64,000 nt of DNA. Source: Petrosia ficiformis. Its lineage: Eukaryota > Porifera > Demospongiae > Haplosclerida > Petrosiidae. The stretch spans positions 1,172,430-1,236,429 of the forward strand of contig OX345649.1 in the NCBI GenBank assembly GCA_947044365.1, read 5' to 3'. Positions 45,108-55,346 of this stretch are shown here, piece by piece. How positions within the stretch are numbered: position 1 is the stretch's first letter; each line of letters begins with the position of its first letter. Below the pieces are notes generated by a model. It was not told the DNA's origin, ran no database searches, and saw nothing but the letters and a program-made list of their open reading frames with translations. The position numbers and the translations under genes were made by a program.

Positions 45108-46067
45108 CATACATACATACATACATACGTACATACACATACATACATGTACATACATACACATACGTACATACATGTACATACATACATACATATATAC
45201 ATGTATATTCATTTACTTATCATTCTTTCGTTTGGAGGACTGATCTGAATACATGCCACCAAATGTTGAACATTCTAAAACAATGATGCATGTCACATGA
45301 TATATCAATAAATTTACATTCAGGTCACATGATATAACAGTAAATGCATATGCAGATAACATGGTTATATAAACCAATTCACATGCAAGTCATTTGACAT
45401 TGAGAAATTCACATGCTCACAATGTCACATGACACAATCAACAATGAATTCATATGCACATCACGATATATCACATTCAGGTCACATGACATATCACTTA
45501 CAGTTCACATGACAATGAAATTTTTACATACCTCTTTGTGAATGAATCATCTTTTCAGCTGGTCCCATACTGAACACAGAAGCTGAAGCGATTACCTCTT
45601 TCCTCCTGTTCTTGTCTGACCTGTCTCGTCTCTCTTTCTGACGTTTCTCTGGTCTTGTTGACAATACAGAAGGTGGGTCTTTACTTTTTACTACATTGGG
45701 TTTTTTAGTCCGTCGAGCGGGAATTGTAGGTGTGAAAACTTTCTAGAAGTGAATTAAAGTATTTATTATATTTTCAAAGTTTTGAGAATCCAGGCTTCTT
45801 ACTTTTGGAACTCCCCCTAAAGTGAGGTCTCGTTTAGGTTTCAACGATGGAAGTCTATCGGATCTACATATATATATTGTATATTTCATATCTATAATAT
45901 TATATGTATGTACGTACGGTGTACTTGAGGAAGGTTTATTTGATCTACGACCTGTAGAATATATCATGATTGAAACAATAGTCTTTAAAATACATTTTCT
46001 TACTTGTTGGAATTAGAATCTTGCTTTCTTCTCCATCTTTTGAAGAATTCCCAGAACCTGTAGCCAT
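40974..46067 (-). CDS. POLR3D: DNA-directed RNA polymerase III subunit RPC4 (POLR3D), 11 exons, 389 aa
   Basis: Pol III subunit (yeast Rpc53) that pairs with RPC5 and acts in termination and re-initiation at tRNA and 5S genes. Exons (minus): 46067-46004, 45951-45918, 45863-45803, 45742-45532, 45274-45217, 44456-44393, 44335-44197, 43820-43666, 43540-43409, 42544-42468, 41148-40974; they sum to 390 codons. Diagnostic blocks: LPSLKPKRDLTLGGVPKKVF and TPTIPARRT (N-terminal RPC4 motif), EVIASASVFSMGPAEKM, PIQLPLDSS, KGKFLFFQLPDCLP, and the C-terminal half of the Pol III RPC4 domain: GLIGKLQIYQSGNVKLLLGD, ALDVAMGTRGGFLQEL, ITILGQLSHRLVCTPDLKSM. Exon 8 carries four VKP repeats coded by a 9-bp microsatellite. 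Head-to-head with GLE1 (96 bp between starts), tail-to-tail with GH29. Confidence 0.94.
41185..42000. repeat. About 20-bp array (TAGCTATTAATAGAACA...) in POLR3D intron
   Basis: About 38 degenerate units with TAGAACACTAGGTAGC, TAGAACAATGGTAGC and AGTAATTATTAATAG variants. Confidence 0.94.
42001..42467. repeat. About 21-bp array (TTCTATTTTTAGTAACATGT)
   Basis: About 20 units ending at the POLR3D exon 10 donor. It contains many TTTTTAG acceptor-like motifs on the plus strand, but the gene is on the minus strand. Confidence 0.92.
42686..42888. mobile_element. hAT MITE family B, decayed copy
   Basis: AGCTCTTGATAAGCTCATAT ... CTTATCAAGAACTCTG; interior shares TTTGGCACTGTACAGTTTGC. The left end is damaged. 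Confidence 0.78.
42905..43110. mobile_element. MITE family C copy
   Basis: TATTGTTTTAGTATGACAAT ... GTTAACTGAAACAACACTA; interior AGTACCCATTATTGGCTAAT and TCATTTTAGTTAGTTA as in 16171-16398. Confidence 0.78.
43175..43290. repeat. 10-bp array (TACATACATG)n
   Basis: About 11 perfect units in a POLR3D intron. Confidence 0.97.
44510..45205. repeat. Complex ACAT/ACACAT microsatellite, about 700 bp
   Basis: Impure ACATACATACACAT with ACATGTACAT pieces. Produces long Tyr/His/Thr or Cys/Met/Val ORFs in all frames that are not genes. POLR3D intron 5. Confidence 0.97.
45285..45520. repeat. Interspersed TCACATGA motif cluster in POLR3D intron 4
   Basis: GTCACATGA or TCACATGAC at about 45292, 45323, 45435, 45491 and 45508, with ATATCA-type linkers. 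Resembles an M-box/E-box core. The surrounding copies are too diverged to be a plain tandem array. Confidence 0.6.
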
Positions 46068-46163
46068 AATCTTCTCTCTCTCATTCTATCAAGAGAACCT
46101 CTACATAATTTCTAATTAAACGATAATCATCTTACATGCTTTGTAATATTGAAATTATTAAAG
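46068..46163. promoter_or_regulatory. Divergent POLR3D/GLE1 promoter, 96 bp between start codons
   Basis: AT-rich with a CT-rich tract (CTTCTCTCTCTCATTC) next to POLR3D. No TATA box or known element stands out. Confidence 0.55.
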
Positions 46164-49100
46164 ATGGGTGAAGATACAGTAGAAGCTTTGAAAAGAACCC
46201 CCAAAGGACAGTTGAACTATTCTAAGCCATGGGATTCATGTGAACCCACCGAGAAACAAGTATGCTAATCAATGTTTATGTGATCTTCCGTTTGTTTAAA
46301 AGAATGTCACTATTTTTAGATATTATTAAAGAAGATGACTAGTCCGCCATTAGTTTCACCAGAAGTGACACATCATCGGATACGTTTACCTTCACCATCT
46401 CCTCCTCCCTCTCCTCCTCCTCTCTTTCTAGTTCCTAATCTCTCTCCCGCTTCCTCTTCTCCTCCTCCCCTTCCCCCATCCTCTGTCCCTCCCTCCCCTT
46501 TTCCTCCTCCTCCCTCTCCTCCTCCTCCTAGTAATGATCTTCAGTCAGTCACGTGAGCTACATTTTAGATTCATCATCATGACAATTACATGTAATTTAC
46601 AGGTCTGATTCCAGTACTGGTAATCTTGAGGTTCAGTCTCCCATAAAACAGATCGAGGAAAACTTCAGAGACTATCAAAAATCATTAGATGATGAAATAA
46701 TGTTGGAAGTGGAGGTATGATGATGGATGGATGGATGGATGGATGGATGGATGGATGGATGGATGGATGGATGGATGGATGGATGGATGGATGGATGGAT
46801 GGATGGATGGATGGATGGATGGATGGATGGATGGATGGATGGATGGATGGATGGATGGATGGATGGATGGATGGATGGATGGATGGATGGATGGATGGAT
46901 GGATGGATGGATGGATGGATGGATGGATGGATGGATGGATGGATGGATGGATGGATGGATGGATGGATGGATGGATGGATGGATGGATGGATGGATGGAT
47001 GGATGGATGGATGGATGGATGGATGGATGGATGGATGGATGGATGGATGGATGGATGGATGGATGGATGGATGGATGGATGGATGGATGGATGGATGGAT
47101 GGATGGATGGATGGATTGATGGTTATATGTTTGGGAGTCATATTGAATCAGTGAATAAATACTAAATACTTGTATAATCTTTCTTTCAGACAAACATGGC
47201 TGAACGCCGAATGCACTTTGCCTTTTGTATGGAACATATCACTAGTTTCTATGACAACAAATGTATTACACAAAAATTAGAAAGAAGTATGGAACGTATG
47301 AGAATAAGAGAGAGAGAAAGAGAGGAGGAAGAAAGACAATTGTAAGATTGTTGTTTGAATTGTATTCCATCCATTTATCCATCCAGTGATCCATCTGTCC
47401 ATCCATCCCTCCGTCCATCTGTCCATCCATCCATCCATCTATCCACTCATCCATTCATTCATCCATATCTATTCATCTATCAATCCATCTATCCATCCAT
47501 CCATCCATCTATCCATTCATCTATCCATTCATCCATCCATCTATCCATTCATTGATCAATCCATATAATCCTGACAGGAGAGAAGAAATTGAATCACAAA
47601 TGAAACGAAACATTTCAACATATTCATCTCATAGACAGGTTAATACAAATAAAATGAAGTTTATCAGACATGGATATCTCAATAAAGATTGATTATTACC
47701 TATCATACAATGGACAGTATACCATCACTAACCAGGACTAGTACTTAAAGTACTATCCACCTACATGCTGAGGGTTTTTCATGGGCTCCTGCTACTATAC
47801 ATGTAGTATTAATGTTACCATGTACATGCACATGTACATGTAGTGTTAATGTTACCATGTACATGTACACGTAGTGTTAATGTTACCATGTACATGTACA
47901 TGTAGTGTTAATGCACCATGTACATGTACTGTACATGTAGTGTTAATGTTACCATGTACATGTACATGTACATGTAGTGTTAATGTTACTATGTACATGT
48001 ACATGTAGTGTTAATGTTACTACATGTATGTACATGTACATGTAGTGTTAATGCTACCATGTACATGAACTGTACATGTAGTGTTAATGTTACCATGTAC
48101 ATGTACATGTAGTGTTAATGTTACCATGTACATGTACATGTAGTGTTAATGTTACCATGTACATGTACATGTACATGTATTATACACTGTATATTACCTT
48201 TAGTATGTGAGTCAACATGTTCAATCATATGAAGAAGAGAAAGATCATAAGCTGAAAGAGCTGGAAGAAAAAAGGTACATGTAGGTTTATAATCCAACAT
48301 CATCCATTTATTTGTCTGTCCATCTGTCTATCATAATCAATAGCAACCTTACTCTTCATCAATTATAATTATAATTATCCTTCTATCAGGAAAGAGAAAA
48401 TTAAGATTTTAAAGACACAAATCACTGAAGCTAAACAAGATGCAATCATGATAATTAATGAACTGAATTTAGCATTACAATCATGTCTCTATTTACATCT
48501 CATGAACTCAGAAATTGTTGCTGCCATTGATCAGTGCAGCACATTATTAATACATGTAGTGAACACTACAGAAACTGAAGAACAACTGAAGCCCATTTTA
48601 GTGAGTCATTACATTAAAGCCTGTTTATGTTCACAATGACCTCAAAATTATGATGTGATGACTTTATATGTAATATAGTCATTATAGTGTATAGTTTAAA
48701 CCTACTCATCCACTAAATTTAGCATGCATTAATTTTAGTGAATTTTTGAGCCATACCTAATATGCCTAATTAAATTATCACGAAATATAATTATTTCAAC
48801 CCACCAAACATGTCTAACTTATTATAATACTGGTACTGGTATAGTAATGTTTAAAGCAAGTTTGTATATCTTTGGAAATTCTTGTATATTCTGTTCTGCA
48901 TTTCTGCAGTTGGAAACGCTACAGAAGATTTTATCTCATGGGCAACAAACGGTCGATACTGTAAAATTGGAAGTGGAAAGAGTCAACCAGAAAGGAAAGG
49001 AGGAAGATGAGAAACATAAAATAGCTCAGTTAGAAGAACAGAAGAGATTATTAAAAGAAAAGGAAGAGAGAGAGAAGACGTCACAAGGGACTGTTGAAAA

Positions 49101-51076
49101 TGAACAAAAAGGTGAGTACAGAGTTACAATGAAACTTCTTTAGAAAGAACGTCTTAGGAATAGGTCGAGTGTCCTTTAAAAGGAGGCGTCCTGTTATTAT
49201 TAACAAGCAGTTTTATATGTTTTTTTTTTTCCATTTATCCATCTATCTGTACATTCATTCATCAATCCATCTATCTATGTATTTATCCACTATCAATATA
49301 CATGTATTGATTATGTTAGGAGCAACTCCAACAACATCTGATAAAGGAGTAGGAGGTAAGTTATTATGATCACCTCATGCACTGTCTCCTCCCCTCCTTT
49401 AGTTCTAATATCATCCACTGCTCTTCACCAGTACATTAAAATATATGTGTATTATTAATACACTGTCTCCTCCTCTTCCTCAGTTGTAATATCATCCACT
49501 GCTCTTCACCAGTATACTAAGATACATGTACATGTGTATTATTAATACACTGTCTCCTCCCCTTCCTCAGTTGTAATATCATCCACTGCTCTTCACCAGT
49601 ATACTAAAATACAAGATAAGCTAAGTCAAGCTATTGCATCTTCAAACAATCTCTCAAAATCTACTGACTCAAAAGTAAATGATCTGTCATTTTTGATTCT
49701 TATTATTATTCTGCTCTACATTATATTCTTTGGCTCAATCTCACCATTCATTACATTACTATATCATAATCTAGACAGTTTAGGTATAAGGGTTGGGTGT
49801 CGTTTCTATTTATAGTAGCAAACAGTTTCTATTTATAGTAGCAAAAAGTTTCTATTTATAGTAGTGAGCAGTTTCTATTTATAGTAGCAAACAGTTTCTA
49901 TTTGTAGTAGCAAACAGTTTCTATTTATAGTAGCAAACAGTTTCTATATATAGTAGTTTCTATTTATAGTACTGAACAGTTTCTATTTATAGTAGTGAGC
50001 AGTTTCTATTTATAGTAGCAAACAGTTTCTATATATAGTAGTTTCTATTTATAGTAGTGAACAGTTTCTATTTATAGTAGTGAGCAGTTTCTATTTATAG
50101 TAGCAAACAGTTTCTATTTGTAGTAGCAAACAGTTTCTATTTATAGTAGCAAACAGTTTCTATATATAGTAGTTTCTATTTATAGTACTGAACAGTTTAT
50201 ATTTATAGTAGTGAGCAGTTTCTATTTATAGTAGCAAACAGTTTCTATTTGTAGTAGCAAACAGTTTCTATTTATAGTAGCAAACAGTTTCTATATATAG
50301 TAGTTTCTATTTATAGTAGTGAACAGTTTCTATTTATAGTAGTGAGCAGGTTCTATTTATAGTAGCAAACAGTTTCTATTTGTAGTAGCAAACAGTTCTA
50401 TTTATAGTAGCAAACAGTTTCTATATATAGTAGTTTCTATTTATAGTAGTGAACAGTTTCTATTTATAGTAGTGAGCAGGTTCTATTTATAGTAGTGAAC
50501 AGTTTCTATATAGTAGCAAACAGTTTCTATTTATAGTAGTTTCTATTTATAGCAGTGAGCAGGTTCTATTTATAGTAGTGAACAGTTTCTATTTGACCCT
50601 TCTTCCTCGTAATAATTATTATTATTCAAACTTGAACCTCCTCTCAATCTCTCTACTCCCCTTCCTCCTTTCCTCCTTCTAACCATCTCCTTTCATTGCC
50701 CTTCTCTTTCCCTCCCTCCCCTCGTACTTCATTATCCCTTCTATCTTCCTTCTTTCTCTCCCTCTCCACTGCTTCATCCCTTCTTTAGCTCTCTTCCTTC
50801 ATTTTACCTGCTCCATCATCCATGATTCCTTCTCATCTCCCTTCTTCATACAGCTTAAGAGGTACAGATTTAATTTACAAAAAGCAGTCAATACTCCAGT
50901 GTGTGCTATTTCTTCACAAAGTGGAGGACATCTTTTTGATAAGATTAAACGTTTGAGACAACTCCTCTCAGGTGGTGCAGTGGAAGTCGTAGGAGGGAAA
51001 GTGTCTGTAAAACAACATCCTGAAGCTGAAATATACTGTATTAATTTACTGGCAAAGAAATTAGTGGTCAGTGACC

Positions 51077-51156
<80 letters not shown>

Positions 51157-54100
51157 GGCCTTGGTGCTCATTTGCTACTGAAACACATATTTGTTTCAGA
51201 TTGGACCAAAATATTTCCTAGAGTTACACAATGATGTCTTTATTAGGGTTCCAAAGTTTTTTGATCAAAAATGTTGTTTGTAGAAACTGTGATCACTTTA
51301 ATGTTCTCTCAAAACTCTAATTGGACCATGACCTATAGCTTTGGTACTGATTTGAATTGATTGGCCCTAAACATACAATATGAGTACAGCAGTATTTTTG
51401 ATAAGCTTTATATGACGCACACCATAAGCCCAAAGAACTTTTTATTTGGCACTGCACAGCTTTCTCTTAGGGCCAGATGGTGTAGTTAATTATGATAATA
51501 TTGTCACTAACAGCATTATTTCTTTCTGAATTGGCTCAAGATGTATTCCCAATGGCACACACACTAACCATTGTTGAGCCAAGTTGGCCCATGCTTCAAA
51601 ACATATCAAAAACCCTGGAGTACAGTACAATTATAAGGTACTCTACTGTATTTATCGAGGCATGGGTACTGTAATTTTAGCTGATTTTGATTGTCCACTA
51701 TGTGTTTTTATTGTCTCATAGAAACAAGGAGAAGAACAAGTTTCATCACGAGTGATTGCAGCCTTCCCTATTGCTGGAGTGATAGTTCATCTTTCATGTG
51801 AATACTCAGGGTTAATGGATCTATTTATTGCACATTGTCACGCCTCTTGTCCTATTCTGGTGCCTATGTACTTTAAACTTCAACAAGGAATGAATGAAAC
51901 TGATCATTTGAAGTTTGTTTGTGTAATTACAAATGTAGTGTGTGTGTATGTGTGTGTGTACATGTATGTGTACATGTACAGGTATGTGTACATATGTGTA
52001 CATGTACATGTATGTGCGTGTGTACATGTATGTGTACATGTACAGGTATGTGTACATATGTGTACATGTACATGTATGTGCGTGTGTACATGTATGTGTA
52101 CATGTACATGTATGTGTGTGTGTACATGTATGTGTACATGTACAGGTATGTGTACATATGTGTACATGTACATGTATGTGCGTGTGTACATGTATGTGTA
52201 CATGTACATGTATGTGTACATGTATGTGTGTGTTTACATGTATGTGTACATGTACATGTATGTGTGTGTGTACATGTATGTGCGTGTGTACATGTATGTG
52301 TACATGTACATGTATGTGTACATGTATGTGTGTGTGTACATGTATGTGTACATGTCAAGTTAGCCTGTTCATACAGGCGTATGAGATGTTTGATTCGGAC
52401 CCTGCCAGCTGAGCTGCCTTGGTAGCTCAGTTGGTAGAGCATCTTTCTGGAGTACAGATTGTCGTGGGTTCATATCCCACCTGAGGCAACTCTCATTTTC
52501 ATTTTTCCATTGCCTCAGGTGTCTTTCTTTCTTTCTTTCTTTCTACATCTCCGATAACATCATGTACATGTATGTGTACACGTACATGTATGTGTACATG
52601 TACATGTATGTGTACACGTACATGTATGTGTACATGTACATGTACATGTATGTGTGTGTCTGTGTGTGGTCTGTGTCTGAAATCTCAAGGTAGTTGTGTA
52701 TGTTTGTTTGTGTGTGAATCTCAAAGACTGTGGATTATTCCTGTTCTGTATGCTTCAGATTACAAGGATATAAAGTGTCAGAAGAAGGAGTGATTGAAAA
52801 AGAGGATCTTTATTTGAAAAGAATGAGTGGTATCATAAGACTTTATGCTGCTGTTTTACAAACTGTTAATCCATATCCACGCAAGGTGAATAATATTTAT
52901 CTATCTATATGTTCATGTATATATATGTTCAGGATCTGTTCATCCATCCATTCATCCACCTCAATGTATGTAGCCATCCATCTATCTACCTGTCTATCTA
53001 TCCATTCATTCTTCACTAAATCAATCTACAGTTTATGTATCCAACTAATCTATCTATTTGTCTGTCTGTCTGTCTGTCTGTCCATTTGTCCGTCCATCCG
53101 TTTGTCCATCCATCTGTTTATCTATCTATCTACGTGTATCTATCTATCTATCTATCTCATATACCTATTGTCTATTCATATAGTCACCTATACATGGCTT
53201 AGAAAATGGCTGGACATGGTTTGCTAGAATACTCAACACAGAACCAGAAACAAGTATAACAGCAACTGCAATACTTGATATGTTAGAAGTGAGAATAATA
53301 CACTTCCCTCCGTAATGACATTATATAACATATCATAATTATGAGTTTATGACACAAATATACGTACATGTACATGTTTCAGTACAACTCAGTAGTTTGA
53401 TTTCCACACTACAGTACTTCAACAGTAGTTTAACAGTAATTGATATACTTCAAGACAGTAATTATTATACTATACTGACAGTAGAACTAAGGTAATTAAT
53501 GTTACTGTTATGGTGACTTTTTATAGTAATACATGTATACATGTATATGATATTCCATACTATAGGTTTGTGGTTATGCATTGATGAGACAATATGGTAA
53601 ACAATTCCAAAAACTTCTTTTGGTTTTATGTCAAAATTACATGCCAAAGTATGTTATATTGTATCAATCAGTATATTATTAGTATATTCTTCTAGTATAT
53701 TATTGTACTTCTAGCATAAGCCTGTATATTGTACTTGATTTAGCATACTATTCATACATGTATATTGTAATATATTATATTATTGTACATTTAGTGTATA
53801 TAAGTCTGTATATTGTACTCGATTTAGTATACTATTAGTATATTGTAATAAATTATTGTACATTTAGTGTAAGTCTGTATATTGTACTTTATTTAGTATA
53901 CTATTAGTATATTGTAATATATTATTGTACATTTAGTGTAAGTCTGTATATTGTACTTTATTTAGTATACTATTAGTATATTGTAATATATTATTGTACA
54001 TTTAGTGTAAGTCTGTATATTGTACTTGATTTAGTATATTATTAGTATATTGTAATATATTATTGTACATTTAGTGTAAGTTGGTATATTGTACTTTATT

Positions 54101-55180
54101 TAGTATACTATTAGTATATTGTAATATATTATTGTACATTTAGTGTAAGTCTGTATATTGTACTTGATTTAGTATACTATTAGTATATTGTAATATATTA
54201 TTGTACATTTAGTGTAAGTCTGTATATTGTACTTGATTTAGTATATTATTAGTATATTGTAATATATTATTGTACATTTAGTGTAAGTCTGTATATTGTA
54301 CTTGATTTAGTATACTATTAGTATATTGTAATATATTATTGTACATTTAGTGTAAGTCTGTATATTGTACTTGATTTAGTATACTATTAGTATATTGTAA
54401 TATATTATTGTACATTTAGTGTAAGTCTGTATATTGTACTTGATTTAGTATATTATTAGTATATTGTAATATATTATTGTACATGTACATGCAGTATCAT
54501 ATGTGATTAGTATTATGTATTTTTCTCTTAGAATTGACAGAATCACTCCTCAATCTAACAGAGGACCTTATTCAAGATTAAAAGTGTTTTTAGATGTTAG
54601 TTAATTAAAATGTATAATACATGTACATGTACTAGTACCGGGCAAAATATCAGATACTACTGTGTACTATAATATTGGCTTCCCCTTAAATGAATCTCAT
54701 TAATAAAATTAAACATTTACGAAATGCTTTTCAAAGAATATTACTGAATATAGGTTGTAATAAAATTGCAATACATATTACCTAATGGATATTATGAGGA
54801 TATTCATAATGACCTCAAAATTAGGTTTTAATCACTTTATATTTTAATATCATACATGATTATACTGTAACTTAATAAGGATTGAGATTTGACATACGCA
54901 AAAAAGAGCAGAAAGATAGTTATATGAAAATGGTGTAAGTAAAAGATCATTAGTCCTGTTATGAAAATTGTTTTGAGGTCAAGATGAATATAAATGACCT
55001 TAATGTAACACAATATTGCCTTGTCCCAAGATTTATCAATTCATCCATCCTATCACTGTCCATCCATCCATCCATTATTTTCAGGAGTGTATTCAACGAA
55101 GTTGCATACCAGTACCAGAAGGTATACTTTCAGACCAGTTCTGGAGGACTCAGACCAAAACTAGTATCGTCAGTGATTGA
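46164..55180 (+). CDS. GLE1: mRNA export factor/nucleoporin GLE1, 17 exons, 718 aa
   Basis: GLE1 binds IP6 and activates the DEAD-box ATPase DDX19/Dbp5 at the cytoplasmic face of the pore, and also acts in translation. Exons: 46164-46259, 46320-46552, 46603-46714, 47190-47341, 47578-47638, 48204-48274, 48390-48600, 48910-49111, 49320-49355, 49571-49674, 50854-51066, 51722-51912, 52759-52885, 53184-53288, 53566-53648, 54532-54595, 55085-55180; they sum to 719 codons. Residues about 45-110 are very Pro/Ser-rich; about 140-340 form a charged coiled coil; the C-terminal GLE1 domain shows [88 protein letters not shown] and [16 protein letters not shown]. Exon 10 has its acceptor region triplicated, and exon 4 is flanked by complementary arrays. 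Head-to-head with POLR3D, tail-to-tail with IFT22. Confidence 0.95.
46722..47115. repeat. Near-perfect (ATGG)n array, about 98 units, GLE1 intron 3
   Basis: Starts 8 bp after the exon 3 donor and ends about 75 bp before exon 4. Open in all frames, giving artefact ORFs (MDGW, HPSI repeats). Length likely polymorphic. Confidence 0.98.
47360..47570. repeat. (ATCC)n-rich array, GLE1 intron 4
   Basis: Impure CCATCCATCTATCC. Reverse complement in kind to the intron 3 array on the other side of exon 4. Confidence 0.95.
47785..48180. repeat. About 31-bp array (GTGTTAATGTTACCATGTAC)
   Basis: About 12 units in GLE1 intron 5, each with one or more TGTACATGTACA palindromes. Confidence 0.94.
49383..49612 (+). 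repeat. Triplicated GLE1 exon 10 acceptor region
   Basis: Pyrimidine tract, AG and about 40 bp of exon 10 occur three times. Acceptor AGs end at 49402, 49493 and 49570; only the last leads into the full exon. Copies 1 and 2 run into GTATTATTAATA and stop codons. Confidence 0.9.
49795..50600. repeat. 23-bp array (GTTTCTATTTATAGTAGCAA)
   Basis: About 36 units with GTGAGCA/GCAAACA variants and higher-order blocks of about 125 bp. GLE1 intron 10, followed by a 200-bp CT-rich tract. Confidence 0.95.
51078..51152. repeat. (CT)n dinucleotide, about 38 units
   Basis: Begins about 12 bp after the GLE1 exon 11 donor. Confidence 0.98.
51390..51616. mobile_element. hAT MITE family B with perfect 8-bp target duplication
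   Basis: CAGTATTTTTGATAAGC ... ATATCAAAAACCCTG, flanked by GAGTACAG at 51382-51389 and 51617-51624. This copy fixes the family as hAT-type. Confidence 0.92.
51935..52355. repeat. TGTACATGTATG array
   Basis: GTGTACATGTATGTGTACAT permutations in GLE1 intron 12, ending at the SINE at 52360; a further piece at 52560-52660 follows the SINE, so the SINE lies inside the array. Confidence 0.93.
52360..52555 (+). repeat. tRNA-derived SINE family V, full copy with intact tRNA-like head
   Basis: GTTAGCCTGTTCATACAGG, GACCCTGCCAGCTGAGCTGC, then TTGGTAGCTCAGTTGGTAGA (box A, D-arm GCTC/GAGC closes) and a perfect T-arm GTGGGTTCATATCCCAC with acceptor halves TGCCTTG/GAGGCA. Tail hairpin CACCTGAGGCAA / TTGCCTCAGGTG, then TCTTTCTTTC. 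Confidence 0.9.
53665..54490. repeat. 69-bp tandem array, about 11 copies
   Basis: Unit has GTATATTGTACTTGATTTAG and TATTATTGTACATTTAGTGT. GLE1 intron 15. Confidence 0.95.
54785..55000. mobile_element. MITE family D, shortened copy
   Basis: TATTCATAATGACCTCAAAA ... TGAGGTCAAGATGAATATAA; the ends are inverted. GLE1 intron 16. Confidence 0.8.
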
Positions 55181-55346
55181 AGCACAATGCTTATTTCACT
55201 TGGTTGTAAAATTTGTTTTTCAAGGATATGTATAAATTTAAATTATATTCATAACTATAATTATTGTATTTATTATTTCTTTTAACACAACTGAAATGTC
55301 TTATACTCATTCCCATACCATTAGTTTGGGAATGAGGCTTACAAAG

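Noticed and set aside
44461..45248. Several 110-240-codon ORFs rich in Tyr, His, Thr or Cys, Met, Val
   Set aside because: They are all translations of the ACAT/GT microsatellite in a POLR3D intron.
46665..47193. Long HPSI and MDGW repeat ORFs
   Set aside because: Translations of the GGAT array in GLE1 intron 3; open in all frames because the repeat has no stop.
51752..52442. Cys/Val/Tyr-rich ORFs of 150-200 codons
   Set aside because: The first 54 codons of one overlap real GLE1 exon 12, but the rest is the TGTACATG array beyond the exon donor.
52418..52495. A functional tRNA gene
   Set aside because: D-arm and T-arm are good, but the anticodon stem does not form a 5-bp/7-nt loop and the same sequence with leader and tail is found at two other places, so it is a SINE.
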